Position numbers and translations under genes: made by a program. Below the pieces are notes generated by a model that saw only the letters and a list, made by a program, of their open reading frames with translations, ran no database searches and was not told the DNA's origin. Source: Phoronis ovalis (taxonomy: Eukaryota > Phoronida > Phoronidae). From it: a DNA stretch of 30,399 nt. Positions 1 to 10,900 of this stretch are shown one piece after another (position 1 is the stretch's first letter; each line of letters begins with the position of its first letter). The stretch covers positions 1 to 30,399 of the forward strand of contig JAOXYB010031620.1 in assembly GCA_028565635.1 (NCBI GenBank), written 5' to 3'.

Positions 1-752
1 CAACTCTGCTTGTAAGATAAATATTCCATTTGACTGAACCTCTATCCAATGTCAGAAATTGTCAATTATTTTTCATAACAAAATATAACCCATATTTATG
101 CCAGACTGAAGTTTATTGGGAAACTAGGGGACCCGTCAAAAAGGTACTATTTTCTTTCCCCAGGTATGTCAACAATAAATAGATAATCTCAAGGCCAGGA
201 GTATCCAATCTCCTGAGATTCGTGACAACTTCAGATCATTTCCCTGTTATAGCAGTTTTGTCCCCAATATCATATTGTTTGTGTGAGCCTGGGATATTTC
301 AAGTATTTCCTCATGATAACTTGTTAGTGTTGCTTGTTTATCAAGTGCAATTGTACCTAAGCGCTGATAGATTATCTCAGATATAAACCACCTGCATAGG
401 TGAAAAAATGTTTTCCTTTTACCTGAATATTCACTGGAGATAGCTTCATTTGTTTAATGTATGTATTCATTGTAGGACACTTACAACAGGATGATCTTGT
501 TAATAATGTTTTGGAAATATATGCTTTCCATAAGTCCTTTATCACTGAACTATTTGCTAGTGGTGCCACCAGCTCCTGTCTCTTACATTTCTTGTACCCA
601 GTTTCTGTGATTCTGATTGTCGATTTTCTTGCTATATGGTGATTTGAGATTTCAATGATAATTTAGAAAGTCTAAATTGTTCTATTTAAAGATTGTTTCC
701 ACTGAAATTTGCAATAATATTCTTGCTAAAATGTTGTTTCTATCTCTTTCAG
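1..752 (+). other. Intron of the ABHD12-like gene (upstream part)
   Basis: This sequence precedes the acceptor of the first recognisable exon (tatctctttcag, AG at 751-752). I searched both strands for the preceding ABHD12 exons (the nucleophile GHS region and the HAEDD-like acid region) and saw none, so they probably lie left of the window. The short open frames here have no family resemblance and are most likely intronic noise. Confidence 0.55.
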
Positions 753-1325
753 CTGTATCAAGCAGCCGATTCCTCTCGTCCTGCTAATGCTCCCAGCGTA
801 AAGTTTGTCAAATTTGATGCTTCACTTGGCTATGGACATGTTGATATTTATAAAGCACCAAATCTACCAAGTATCATCATGTAAGCACTTACTAGGAATT
901 TGACTTCTATCTGACTTCTTGATAATGTTAAATAAAATACACCTTTAAATTTTGTAAAAAGAACATAGTATTTTGAGTTGTATTTTTAGATCTTCTTGCT
1001 TATAGCTGCATATAGCCAGCTTGTAAAGTTCCCTTTGGCCTATAAATGTTTATCATTTAAAAAAAGAATATAGAAATTTGACGAAAATCTTCTTAGATAT
1101 CTCCATTAAATATTGGATTAAAACTTTAGACCCACGGAATCCCTAACCACTAAATATTTACAAGTAAAAGATATCCTACCTTGAGAAAATCTTTCATTTC
1201 TCTCTAAAACATGTTCACTTTATGACTTCAGTTGAATAGTTTGCTTTCAACAAAGACCAGCAAAGACAGCAGCAACATTTTTTAATGTTTTGCCTTTGTT
1301 TTTCAGAGAATTTATGAAAAAATAA
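753..1325 (+). CDS. ABHD12: ABHD12-like alpha/beta hydrolase (lysophosphatidylserine lipase type), C-terminal exons; 5' part outside window
   Basis: Two coding exons are visible: 753-880 (after tatctctttcag, before GTAAGC) and 1307-1325 (after tttgtttttcag). The junction is phase 2, AT|A. The joined protein starts LYQAADSSRP, continues VKFVKFDASLGYGHVDIYK and APNLPSII, and ends IEFMKK. This matches, from memory, the ABHD12 C-terminus, where a [21 protein letters not shown]-like segment carries the catalytic histidine; here that is the His codon at 837-839. The family comprises membrane-anchored serine hydrolases of about 400 residues. Vertebrate ABHD12 hydrolyses lysophosphatidylserine at the ER membrane with its active site facing the lumen. 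The nucleophile Ser and acid Asp exons are not in the window. The last coding exon is only 19 nt including TAA. Reading exon 753-880 without splicing gives a false stop (TAA at 882-884) inside the donor. The end is shorter than the vertebrate tail. The close paralogue ABHD12B is the main alternative. Confidence 0.78.
881..1306 (+). other. Last coding intron of the ABHD12-like gene
   Basis: This is a 426-bp phase-2 intron with donor GTAAGC and acceptor tgtttttcag. It is AT-rich, and an AATAAA at 931-936 could in principle support premature polyadenylation. No other feature is visible. Confidence 0.7.
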
Positions 1326-1343
1326 TATTAAGTGATTCGCCAG

Positions 1344-1551
1344 TTCAGCAGAAGAAAAGATTTTTCAACAAAATTACCAGAAAACATTTTGGTATCTAGT
1401 CTTAATTGTTATTGTAGCATCCTAATTTTACTCATGGCTGTGTGTTGTTCAACAGAGGAAATGATTTTTCAACAAAATTACCAAAAAGGATTCTGGTATC
1501 TAGTTTTACTTGTTATTGGTAGCATCCTAATTTTTACTCAGGGCTCTGTTG
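1344..1551 (+). repeat. Two-copy 104-bp direct tandem duplication
   Basis: Copy 1 is about 1344-1447 and copy 2 about 1448-1551. Shared blocks include atttttcaacaaaattacc (1359-1377 and 1463-1481), ggtatctagt, and tagcatcctaa. By eye the copies differ at about a dozen positions plus two 1-nt indels. The duplication starts 18 nt after the ABHD12-like stop codon and so probably lies in the 3' UTR. A long open frame across it (1332-1571) arises from the duplication and is not a gene. Confidence 0.85.
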
Positions 1552-2231
1552 ACTACCTGTTATGTTATTAGCTTTTGCTCAAAGTATTTTTAAAATAATA
1601 TATGTTTTATGTATGAATGTTATTGCACATGTAATGCAACCTTTTTGGAATATTGTGATAATGCAAATTATCTCAAATATCAGGCTTTTATCATAGGTAT
1701 TGAACTGTACACGTATTTACACCTATATATTTAATATAAAGAATTTTTTTTTGAAATATGCGTTGTTGTTCTGATAATCATGTGTATTCAACAGCTATAT
1801 CTGCTTCATGTATGTTACCTCTGATAAGTTATAAATATAGACAGCCTCCTGAACCAGAAGAGCAGCCAACTTCGTTACTGTCTGGGCATGTTTTGCACAA
1901 AAAAAATCCAATTTTGGTGTGCTAGCTAATTTTATTGAGAGACTGATCTGATACAAACTGTAGTTAAAATACCAGAATAGACTGTGTTAGTAGTTGATAT
2001 TTGTGTGCTGATAATTGATTGGATTCTATCGGAGCGTGAAATCAGCTTAAACCCAAACCCAGGTGAATTTAGTCCAAAGGTACAGACAAACCAATTATCT
2101 ATTAGCCTGGCACCAGCTATATTGTTCAATACAGCTTAAATGTCTGCCACATAGCGTGTATCTATTGTTCCCTTTACCTTTGATGTATTAAGTATATTTC
2201 ATATTCAATAACTTGCTATTTCTCTTATCAG

Positions 2232-2450
2232 CTGAGTGAGCTAATCCCCCTAATTCAAGGAATTCCATGCAGCTGGTCTATTGTAAAGGTTGTTGTTGCT
2301 TACAAGTCTGTTTACAATATACAGACTCCACCTTTATTTGTCATATCTATTCTTATTGGCTGTATTTTAGTAGCTTGCTTGTCATTGGTCATTCTGTTAC
2401 CTGTTGTATTCACTTATATACCTCAAATCAAGGAATTTGAGGAGTTGTAG
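2232..2450 (+). other. Exon-like hydrophobic open frame with strong 3' splice site (unverified)
   Basis: A good acceptor (cttgctatttctcttatcag, AG at 2230-2231) is followed by a 72-codon open frame that starts LSELIPLIQG, contains a long hydrophobic stretch (ISILIGCILVACLSLVILL) and ends IKEFEEL before TAG (2448-2450). The frame at the acceptor is phase 0. The phase-2 donor at 881 would give an immediate stop, but a phase-0 donor, as used before exon 753, would be compatible. I recognise no family. T-rich non-coding strands readily yield hydrophobic frames of this length, so this may be chance. Confidence 0.15.
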
Positions 2451-3306
2451 TTTTGTCAAATATATATCATTATATTAAGAAGCTGTTTTTCTCCAAATCG
2501 AACCAACACACAACCACAGATTCTCTTAGCACCTCTCTGTTTAATCCTAGTGCATCTATAGATCTTATGTATATACCTTATTATATAAAATACACAGGAT
2601 TTTAGGACAATTATCACATTGTTTTATCAGCTGTGGGTTTCCTCAGGTAGTGTTGTTAAGTGTGGTATATATAATCAGTTGTTAGCTATTTCCTTTGAGT
2701 TACCTGTACCAGGTGTTGACTGGTACTTCCTACTTTTGGCATTGTAAGTAAACTTGTGGACACAGATGAATCATAAATTATTAAATCATTTATGACATTT
2801 TGCACTTTGTGTTAATTAGTTAACAGATGGATGATAATGAAAGCTCCAGATATTAAAATTTTTTAATACAGGACTTCTGCCTGTTTTAATATCATATTGT
2901 TATGGTATCTATTGCACTGCGATTGTATGTGTTTTAGAGTTGAAATGTTATTATCTATTGTCCGTCTATTATAACTTATAACTGCTATTTAGAAAACAAA
3001 ACATTGAAGCAATGGTATCAAATAGTAGTATCAATGCAATGAAGCACTGATGTATACTGTGTTTCTACAGCATTCTACAATTTGTAAATGGATATATACA
3101 ATTATATGAACTGTCAGTGCCACTCATCAAGTTTCCAACAGTGATTTTCAATTTCAGTTGTTTTCCTAAAATGTTGTTGCAATTGATGTAATAATAGAGT
3201 ATCTTAGTTTACAGAAATATTTATTTCTTTAGTTGCTGGAGATTCCTAACGTTTACATCAACATTGTTGTCTTTGATGTTGTGGATGTGTGTTTATGATT
3301 AACTTC

Positions 3307-3312
3307 AATAAA
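3307..3312 (+). terminator. Candidate poly(A) signal AATAAA for the ABHD12-like gene
   Basis: This is a canonical AATAAA, followed within 50 nt by T/GT-rich sequence. It lies about 2 kb after the stop. A second copy is at 3420-3425. Use of either site is inferred only. Confidence 0.3.
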
Positions 3313-6300
3313 TATTTGTTCTCAATATAGCTGGGTTAATGCCCATTTGTTCAAAGTGTAATAACCAAAGAACCTATTGTGGTGGTCATTTCTGCTTTTT
3401 ATTTTCCAATTTGGTACATAATAAAATGAAAGTCAGCTAGAAATTTGGAAGAATTGCATTAATGCTGTTAACAGCAAAATATCGCTGTACATGTGCCCCG
3501 ACCACATACTAACCTGAACATTTTGAAAAGCTGATTTAGTTAAAGGAAGATTTAAAAAAATGCATTTCAGAGGCCATTCAACAAAAATTTGGTTGCGAAT
3601 GTAATAAAAGGGCGTGTTTTTACTACCTGGTCCCAAAAATGAAATAAAATAAATATCTGCTTTTTAAGAAAAAAAATGCCCAAAAACAGTTACTCCAATC
3701 TGATAAAAAAAGTCACGTAAAGGGATGAATTTTTCCAAAAATTGTAAGCCTTATCCATTGGACACCCACAAAATATTTTAAAATTGCACCTACAGATGCA
3801 TCGAACCTATACTCCAGATAAAAATGATTTCTATCTACCAAACTATTGAAGATTTTTTGAGATGTTTCAATCCTTGATGATGAATGAGTGTAGTTTCATT
3901 AACTTTCTTTAACACGGGACTCGGTACGCATACACTTGAAACATGTATTTTGCATGTCACGGTTATAACTCGGGATATGAAGTGGATTTTTAAATTTAAA
4001 AATATAAATTCTGAATATTTCCACCAGGAACGAAAGAACCAAGTGACATGTGATATTATCATCAAATTATGAAAAGGTGATTTTCATGTGGTTGTTAAGT
4101 TACCGTGAACAGAATTTGTCTAAATGACAGCACAACATGCAAAATTAGTTGATGATAATATTTTTTGGTCCATATAATGTGCCAGTAATGACAAATTTTT
4201 AAGTAGTGTGTCTTTAAGGCCTTGCATTGTCTGTCATATTTTTGAGGCAAAAATAAAGTTTTCCCAATTTGTTAGCAATGCAAGCAATAGTTTCATACTG
4301 ATTGCATCTTTTCTAATAATGACATTCGTAAAATTTCTGCAAGTATATGCAGGTCAAAAAGGCAGGCAATTTGGTGTCTGAAAAGGTTCAGAATGAGTCA
4401 CAGTTTTATGTGCCGTGTATCCAGTCAAAATGGCCAGTCACTTTTGTTCATTTATTTATTTTATTATACTTGCTTCCTGATTTACAGTGAATTATTTCAT
4501 TTAGCATATAATTATCATGCCAAAATTTTCATAATCAAATTATTTAAACAAATTAAAAAAGGGAAAGCCTTGTAACAGAATAATAGGTTTAGTTAATAAT
4601 CTACTGCTGATTGACAGGGCTTGTTATTATCAGACAATATATTTACATCATCTGTTTTCCAGCCAGTTTTATGTGTGTGATCCCCATTTTTGTGGTCAAT
4701 TAAGCTAGAGAACTAATATTATTGTTTTGTTTAATATCAACCAAAGCTGATTGTCTGCAAATGAAAAGATAGGAAATTCTCACATCATTACAATATCTTG
4801 TAAGCCCCAGAAAAATGCATATCATTTTTATGCAAAATTACAATTTTATGCATATGCACTGAACATGTCAGAAAAATACATAACTGGCTTCACTGTATTG
4901 CAATTTGCACTATCTTATGTTTCATTGTTTATACAAGCAGGCTTTTCGGTATTTAATAAAATTAAACATTGCCTTTTTTGAAGAGGTATTGTGAAAGAAG
5001 AGAAATAGTTATAACATTATTTCTTGAATGACACTTCTGCACTTCCTGTGTTAGCTCTGTCAAGTACCTGTGGTTTACCTTCTGTATAAATTGTGAATTC
5101 TGCAGAAAAACACAATAAAATAGATTGCAGGTTTATCTGCAAGGACATTAAAAATGAAAGACAGCCAGCTGTGCTTTGGGAATGTCCTTTAATGACATGT
5201 TATCTTTAATGTTAGAGGACATTGTACTTATATAAAAGTCAGTTCAAATAAACAATTACAAATCTATCTTTTTTTAGTTTGACTTCTTTGATACAGACAA
5301 AATAAAACTGCACCAACATATATAACTTTGTACCCTTACATAAATACTACGGACTTGTTTTGTGTGGATTTTTTTTATTTTGACTTCATTTTTTTTCTTA
5401 CTTTATTGTATAAACCACAGATTGCTCTAAAAATATAACTTGCACTTAAAAGATTGTGTTTCTATATAACTGGACTTTGCACCTGAAATTTTGGTACCAT
5501 AAGCTAATATTATCATTAGAAATGGTATGACATTTCCGAATCTTGGCTTGAACTATTGTTCAGCACTATTGTATCAATTATATATCAGTAACTTGTGTGA
5601 GTATCAATTTTTATCTTGATGGCCTTTAGGTCATGTTATGGGTGAAAATAATGCAGTAATAATTGCTGATAGTAGAAGCAGATCCAGGATTGTAAGAATG
5701 ATAAGTTGGTAAAGGTGAATCTAGTTATTACTCTTATTAAATTCGGATGTACACACCTAATCCTGTAAAAAGGGTTATATGCCTCTGCCATTCACCGCAA
5801 ATGAGTAATTCATGAATGTACAAGTGATATATAGAAATGAACTCTCGAAAAATGTTAAACATTCCCATTTTTAGATACTTGTTTTCAGATTAGCATAACG
5901 GGGATATTTTTTCATAAATTATTGTCAAGCAGTCTAGATAATTAATCTGGAAAATTTTGCATTTGATATGATGACAAAATAAGAAAAACGTTTCATTCTA
6001 AGAAATATGTTAAGAGTATACGAGTATAATGTTAATGCTAACAGAAACTTTTTATGAATTACAAGTCATAAACTTGTAACAAATACAGAACAAAGATCAT
6101 TGACTCTAAACGATTAGTATTTCATGACATACAGCTAGACCAGATTAAAAAAAACAACTCATAAGCTATATTCTATTTTAATTTACCGACATAAATGACA
6201 ATTCAAAAAATTGTTTTGAAGGAGCAGAAATTATTAATTTATAAAAGAATAATTTGTACGAAGTGATTGTACCAAGTGTTTGCATCCCCTCCTTAATATA

Positions 6301-7600
6301 ACTTGCAGTCAGCTGGGGGTCTGTGGCAATCAAGTAGTCAACTATTAACCTTTGTGTTCTATTGCTCTTACCTTTTTAACAGTTATTTAGACAGCACACT
6401 TATGGTGACATAAACAACTTTAAATTTCCCTGAAGATAAAAGGATTATATGATATACAAATATATGAAAATATTAGAAGTAAATGATCCTCACCTTTCTC
6501 TGAAAGAACAAACAAAAGCTAGGTCAGTCAAGGACCATATAATGCCTTAATGTTTAATAAAAAATATCAAATAACAAGGACAAACTAATATACATAAAAC
6601 AGTCTGAGCACAGCCTAGAAAATATCAAGCAAATTTATTTTTTGTTAAGTAGCTAAATTATTAAATTAAATTATCAGTTTAATGGTGACTGCTCACATTA
6701 TACAGAATGATCATAAAAATTAGAATACTGACTGGAAAAATAAATATTTTTGAAACAATGTATTAACCTAAAAACACTAATTAAAACCAGGATTTATAAT
6801 ATCTATGACCTGGGTCAAATTAAAATTTCTGGAATTGAAATAGTGTTTGAAAATAAGGGTGATGCTACAAAACATTTGAATAATAAGCAATGAGTAGGCT
6901 CTAAGACCACTTTTATAAGAGTACATATTATATTTAGTAACAAACTTTCATAGAGTAATATGTAGATTTAATTAATCAAATAAGAATTATGACATACTAA
7001 TCTTGCTTCCAAACGCTTAGGAAAATATTCTGTTTTATCTGGCCGCTACTAGACCTAAGTCTGTTAAGTATATGTTATTATTAAGATATCTTGTAAATTG
7101 ATAACTAAAGAATTTCAGTTATGCTATTGTTTTAATCTGTAATGCACAATATATACACAAAATATAGGTGACCTTTGTTTGTTGACCAGTTCTTATCATA
7201 AATTGACCCCCTGTAGTTCAATCAACAGGTATGCAAATATTTTTCCAAACATATTTTTTGCATTCCTTTAGCTGAATTACGTTATTTAATCACGAGAAAA
7301 GGTGATAAAAAATAATTGTTTTTTTTACTAATTTCGTGTCACTAGATATGAGTAGTTTAGTGTTTAGTTCCATTTATTAACACAAGGTGGTTCCTATGTC
7401 ATTCCCACACCTTAAATAAACCTGCATGGGTTTATTCTTGGGTATGTTTACTTCCTTTTTTCTATTCAAAAAATGATCTGTACTCGCATGTAAAAGCTTT
7501 TTATCAATTCGACTATTAATTTTCCTTTTATTATAAAGAATAGTGAATCACATTTCAATCACCTTTGCTCAGTCCACTATTCCAGTGTCCCTATGTGAAT
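3313..7600. other. Intergenic region, no gene recognised
   Basis: This is AT-rich DNA between the ABHD12-like gene and the RHOU/V-like promoter. At about 3430-4080 there is a patch of somewhat different composition with overlapping open frames on both strands (minus 3835-4065, plus 3884-4072), more like a degraded repeat than a gene. A 9-bp inverted pair AAGGACATT/AATGTCCTT (5141-5149 and 5181-5189) could form a small hairpin. Nothing else stands out by eye. Confidence 0.45.
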
Positions 7601-7609
7601 GAAACCAAA

Positions 7610-7634
7610 TGACGTCACTGTGTCAACAACCAAT
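7610..7634 (+). promoter_or_regulatory. CRE plus CCAAT box, proximal promoter of the RHOU/V-like gene
   Basis: A perfect palindromic cAMP-response/ATF element TGACGTCA sits at 7610-7617. A CCAAT box (aaccaatca; CCAAT at 7630-7634) lies 12 bp after it. They are about 360-380 nt upstream of the start codon, the usual distance for a proximal promoter if the leader is unspliced and about 300 nt long. CRE and CCAAT boxes are bound in animals by CREB/ATF/Jun dimers and NF-Y. A 10-bp palindrome GCATCGATGC follows at 7653-7662. Transcription start is not determined. Confidence 0.55.
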
Positions 7635-7895
7635 CATATTATATTTCGAGATGCATCGATGCGGTGGTTTAGTTGTGTTGAAAGCGTGTAACTGGAGGGT
7701 TGTGTTTTTCTTATTGTACTGGAAAGTTTTGTAAAACTATCATAACTTTTAGTTTGGAGATTTTCATCGTCGATTAGTTTCTCACTGATATCTTCGAGCA
7801 ACAAAGAAGTTAAATTTACGAATATTCTTTATCAATTTCTGCTGAAATTTGTTCGTGAGAAAATCATTATTGTCTTTGGATTACATTTACAATTT

Positions 7896-7930
7896 ATGAT
7901 CGTGATGTCGATTGGTAGATCATGAACTAG
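7896..7930 (+). promoter_or_regulatory. Two overlapping upstream ORFs in the presumed 5' leader
   Basis: uORF1 (7896-7925) encodes MIVMSIGRS. uORF2 (7922-7930) is the minimal frame ATG AAC TAG. They overlap through the shared ATGA at 7922-7925. uORF2 is in frame with the main coding sequence and its TAG (7928-7930) sets the upstream limit of that frame, so the GTPase must start after 7930. These are the only upstream ATGs between about 7670 and 7990. A regulatory effect is inferred, not shown. Confidence 0.45.
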
Positions 7931-7990
7931 TTGGGTGTTTTGGTGAAAAGGAAATATAAAATAACTGCTCAGTTGCATAGACCTTATAAA

Positions 7991-10900
7991 ATGCCACCAC
8001 AAGCAGCAGATATGGAGCATCATTACACATTCCCTGAACCATCCCCGGAACCTACAGGCACGAAAGTGAAATGTGTTTTAGTTGGAGATGGAGCAATAGG
8101 AAAAACTAGTCTTGTAGTTAGCTATACAACGAATGGTTACCCGACAGAATATGTACCCACAGCGTTTGACAATTATTCAGGTAATTATTTGTGAAACGTA
8201 ACATGGTGTTAAATCCAGGTATTCGGAGATATGATGCCTATTAGGTCTTTATAGTATAATATTGTCAACTCTAGATTGTACAGTCAACTAGTCTTCACAC
8301 AAGCTGTTTTCGAACCATCCCGCGCCGTTTTGTGCCAAATAATTTGAATGGAATGAGCGTAAATAAAACCAAATATGGAAATATTGCATCAAAAATTATA
8401 CTTCATATTTGGAAATGTTGCGGTTATCATTCATTACTTAATTATAACTATGGTATCATACTAAATTATATATGCCACAAAGGTGATGTGTACTTAAACT
8501 AACAACTAGGAGATCTCCACTGAGATAATATATGTAATTAATGTGTCATGCTGTTAGCAGTATTCATAATGTTCTAGTGTGCCTGTTATAATTAACACTT
8601 ATTTAACTTCCCCAATTTAATCTTGTAAGCCATAAAACATGCCCCCCTGAATGAGTCCTGCAACACTTAATGTTACAATTTTGGTCAGCTCACATTAGGC
8701 ATGCCAATTTTATAGGATAAGCAGTACATTCCAAAAAAAAATTGCCAGGTCATACTAATAGACATGAAATGGTCATAGCTGCTTAAGTAATTTCAAGGGT
8801 ACTGCTATTTAATATACCTGAGCCAGTGCCTGCTGTGCAAAAATAGCCAGGCGTGACTGATCCAAGAAATGATCTTTTCTCACAGGGCATTCACACTTCT
8901 TATCAGACACCCTGTGTCTCACAAGTAGCCATAAGCTATTGCAAACTTTATAGTTCACTAGGATACAGAAATTTATTAAAAGATGTGAAAAATTGTGCAG
9001 TATTCTGTGATTACACAATTCCCACCCACAAAATTAACACTCTGAATAAAAGTTTATTCACATTTGTTGTAAATGTTTATTCTAATTCTATTTTGTTTAT
9101 TCATTCATTCTAGTGGTTGTGACAGTGGACAACAGACCAATTCGGCTGCAATTGTGTGATACAGCAGGACAGGTAAGCAATCAAAATTTACAGATGTAAA
9201 ATTTTAGTGCTTGTGTGGTAAATTTTCAATGCATACTTATTAATGTCTGGCTGCTGAGTAAATAAATTAGAACTCTGTTGAATGTCTATAGAATATATTG
9301 TATGAAGTTGATTAAACATTTTATTGGGCTTGTTGTCAGCTTTTGAAGAGCCCCACTTGAGCAACAGTATGCTTTGTACCTGAGAGAAGCTATGTAAATT
9401 ATAAATATGTTATATTATAAATCCCTATTTGGGGTTTATTAATGTGATGACCAGCTCTATACATTTTAAGCCTATATGACAGAATATTATTATTTGTTCA
9501 AGTTATTTACTTGTGTGTGGTTGGCTACAATGTGACTTGTCTGTCAATAAAAGGATTTTGTGCTCAAGTGGGTCTTAGTGCCAGTTCATATACAGAGAAC
9601 TGTTCTTTGCAATAGATGGAGATTAGCCTTTAACACTGCATTATGTGTCATATTTTCATTCAGAATCTTACACACTGTTGTAGTTTAAGGTGGGGTTGCT
9701 GTTTTTTTCACAGTTAAGATACAGGATCTATGAGTAATGCTCATTCTCGCAGTATATTTAGCACTGAAACTTCTACCAGGAATTGTCACCTCATTTATCT
9801 GATAGCAATGTTGCTAAGCTGTAGATAAGCTTTTCCAAAATGTGATAAAAATAGTGAATAAACAGATGGCTTTGGAATCAGTTGACTGCTGATAACACAG
9901 TTAACATATTTTTATTATTTTGACCCATATCCCCCAGTTATGCAAAGTTCATACTGGTCATCCTGTGTCCTTTTAAATTTGTCATTATTGTAGGTGGTAG
10001 GTTATCTCTTGGACACAAATACTGATAATGCATTTTTGCCATGGTCCTTAAACTCTTAACCTCGTTTTTGTACCTGTTTCTTCAATGCACACTCTTTGAT
10101 AGGATATGGATCAAAAGCAACAGTAGTTTTCAAGTAGTTTCACAACTGTGATCCTATGATTGCTTACGCATGTAGCTAGACACCCTGATTGGTATTTCGC
10201 ATGGAAAAAGAACTTTTATGAGATAACTTAGATCTAATCAAAAAGCCAGTGACCAGGTGGATAGAATTGGTATGTGAATAGGTAATAAAATGATGATTTA
10301 TACTGTCAGCCTGTCCTGAAAAATACGTTGTAAAAGTTGTGCTGTATTGTACCTTTGTGAGTTTGGAAAAACCATAAAAATCTGGTCCCTATCACTTTAA
10401 CATTACTCAAGTAAGATATTTGAGCAATCAGTAGTCTGAAAAGACAACTGCTGCTTGTAGGGTATTTAAATTACATTGGTGGATACATTTGTGTTACTGG
10501 CCATTTTAACTGAGTGATACAGAAGCCCTGTTTACACAATGGAAAATTGCCTGCCCACATCATATTAAGTATAACTACTTAAATTTAAGTATGTTATAAA
10601 AAAAACCTTTGCCCTGTCCCGTCAATCAGGTGTTAACATTCCGAATAGTACTCCTCAGCTATAAGGAAAAAAACAAATTTATGATGTTTTTAATAAATTT
10701 CACAAAGTTACCTTTACACGAATTAACACCCAAGGTAGTTGGATTTAAAAGATAATTTTTGATGTTAATGTGTCTGCTTTTATTTAAAGGTGTCTGTGTA
10801 TAGCTACTACATACAGCAAAACAAGATTCAAAATAGTGCCAAGATATGTTTTGGTTTAGTGCACATGTAAACAAAGAAATCAACTTTGTCTTGTTTATGA

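Larger units (their letters stand above)
1326..3312 (+). other. Presumed 3' UTR / downstream region of the ABHD12-like gene
   Basis: Non-coding AT-rich DNA follows the TAA at 1323-1325. The first AATAAA I find after the stop is at 3307-3312, followed by T/GT-rich sequence; others are at 3420-3425 and 4252-4257. Which one is used cannot be settled from sequence, and variant signals could lie earlier. The region contains the 104-bp tandem duplication (1344-1551) and an isolated exon-like frame (2232-2450), listed separately. Confidence 0.35.

Noticed and set aside
882-884. TAA as the true end of the ABHD12-like protein
   Set aside because: It lies within a consensus GTAAGC donor, and splicing to 1307 restores family-like residues IEFMKK before a stop.
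1332-1571. 79-codon plus-strand frame
   Set aside because: It is produced by the 104-bp tandem duplication in the 3' region, with no family resemblance.
7931-7990. Possible upstream extension of the GTPase from a TTG codon at 7931
   Set aside because: Animal genes rarely start at TTG. The ATG at 7991 has a good context (A at -3), gives the family-typical MPPQ start, and follows an in-frame stop.
8853-9113. 86-codon frame ending at the exon 2 acceptor
   Set aside because: It lies wholly in intron 1, its stop is the acceptor TAG, and the neighbouring GTPase reading frame is clear without it.
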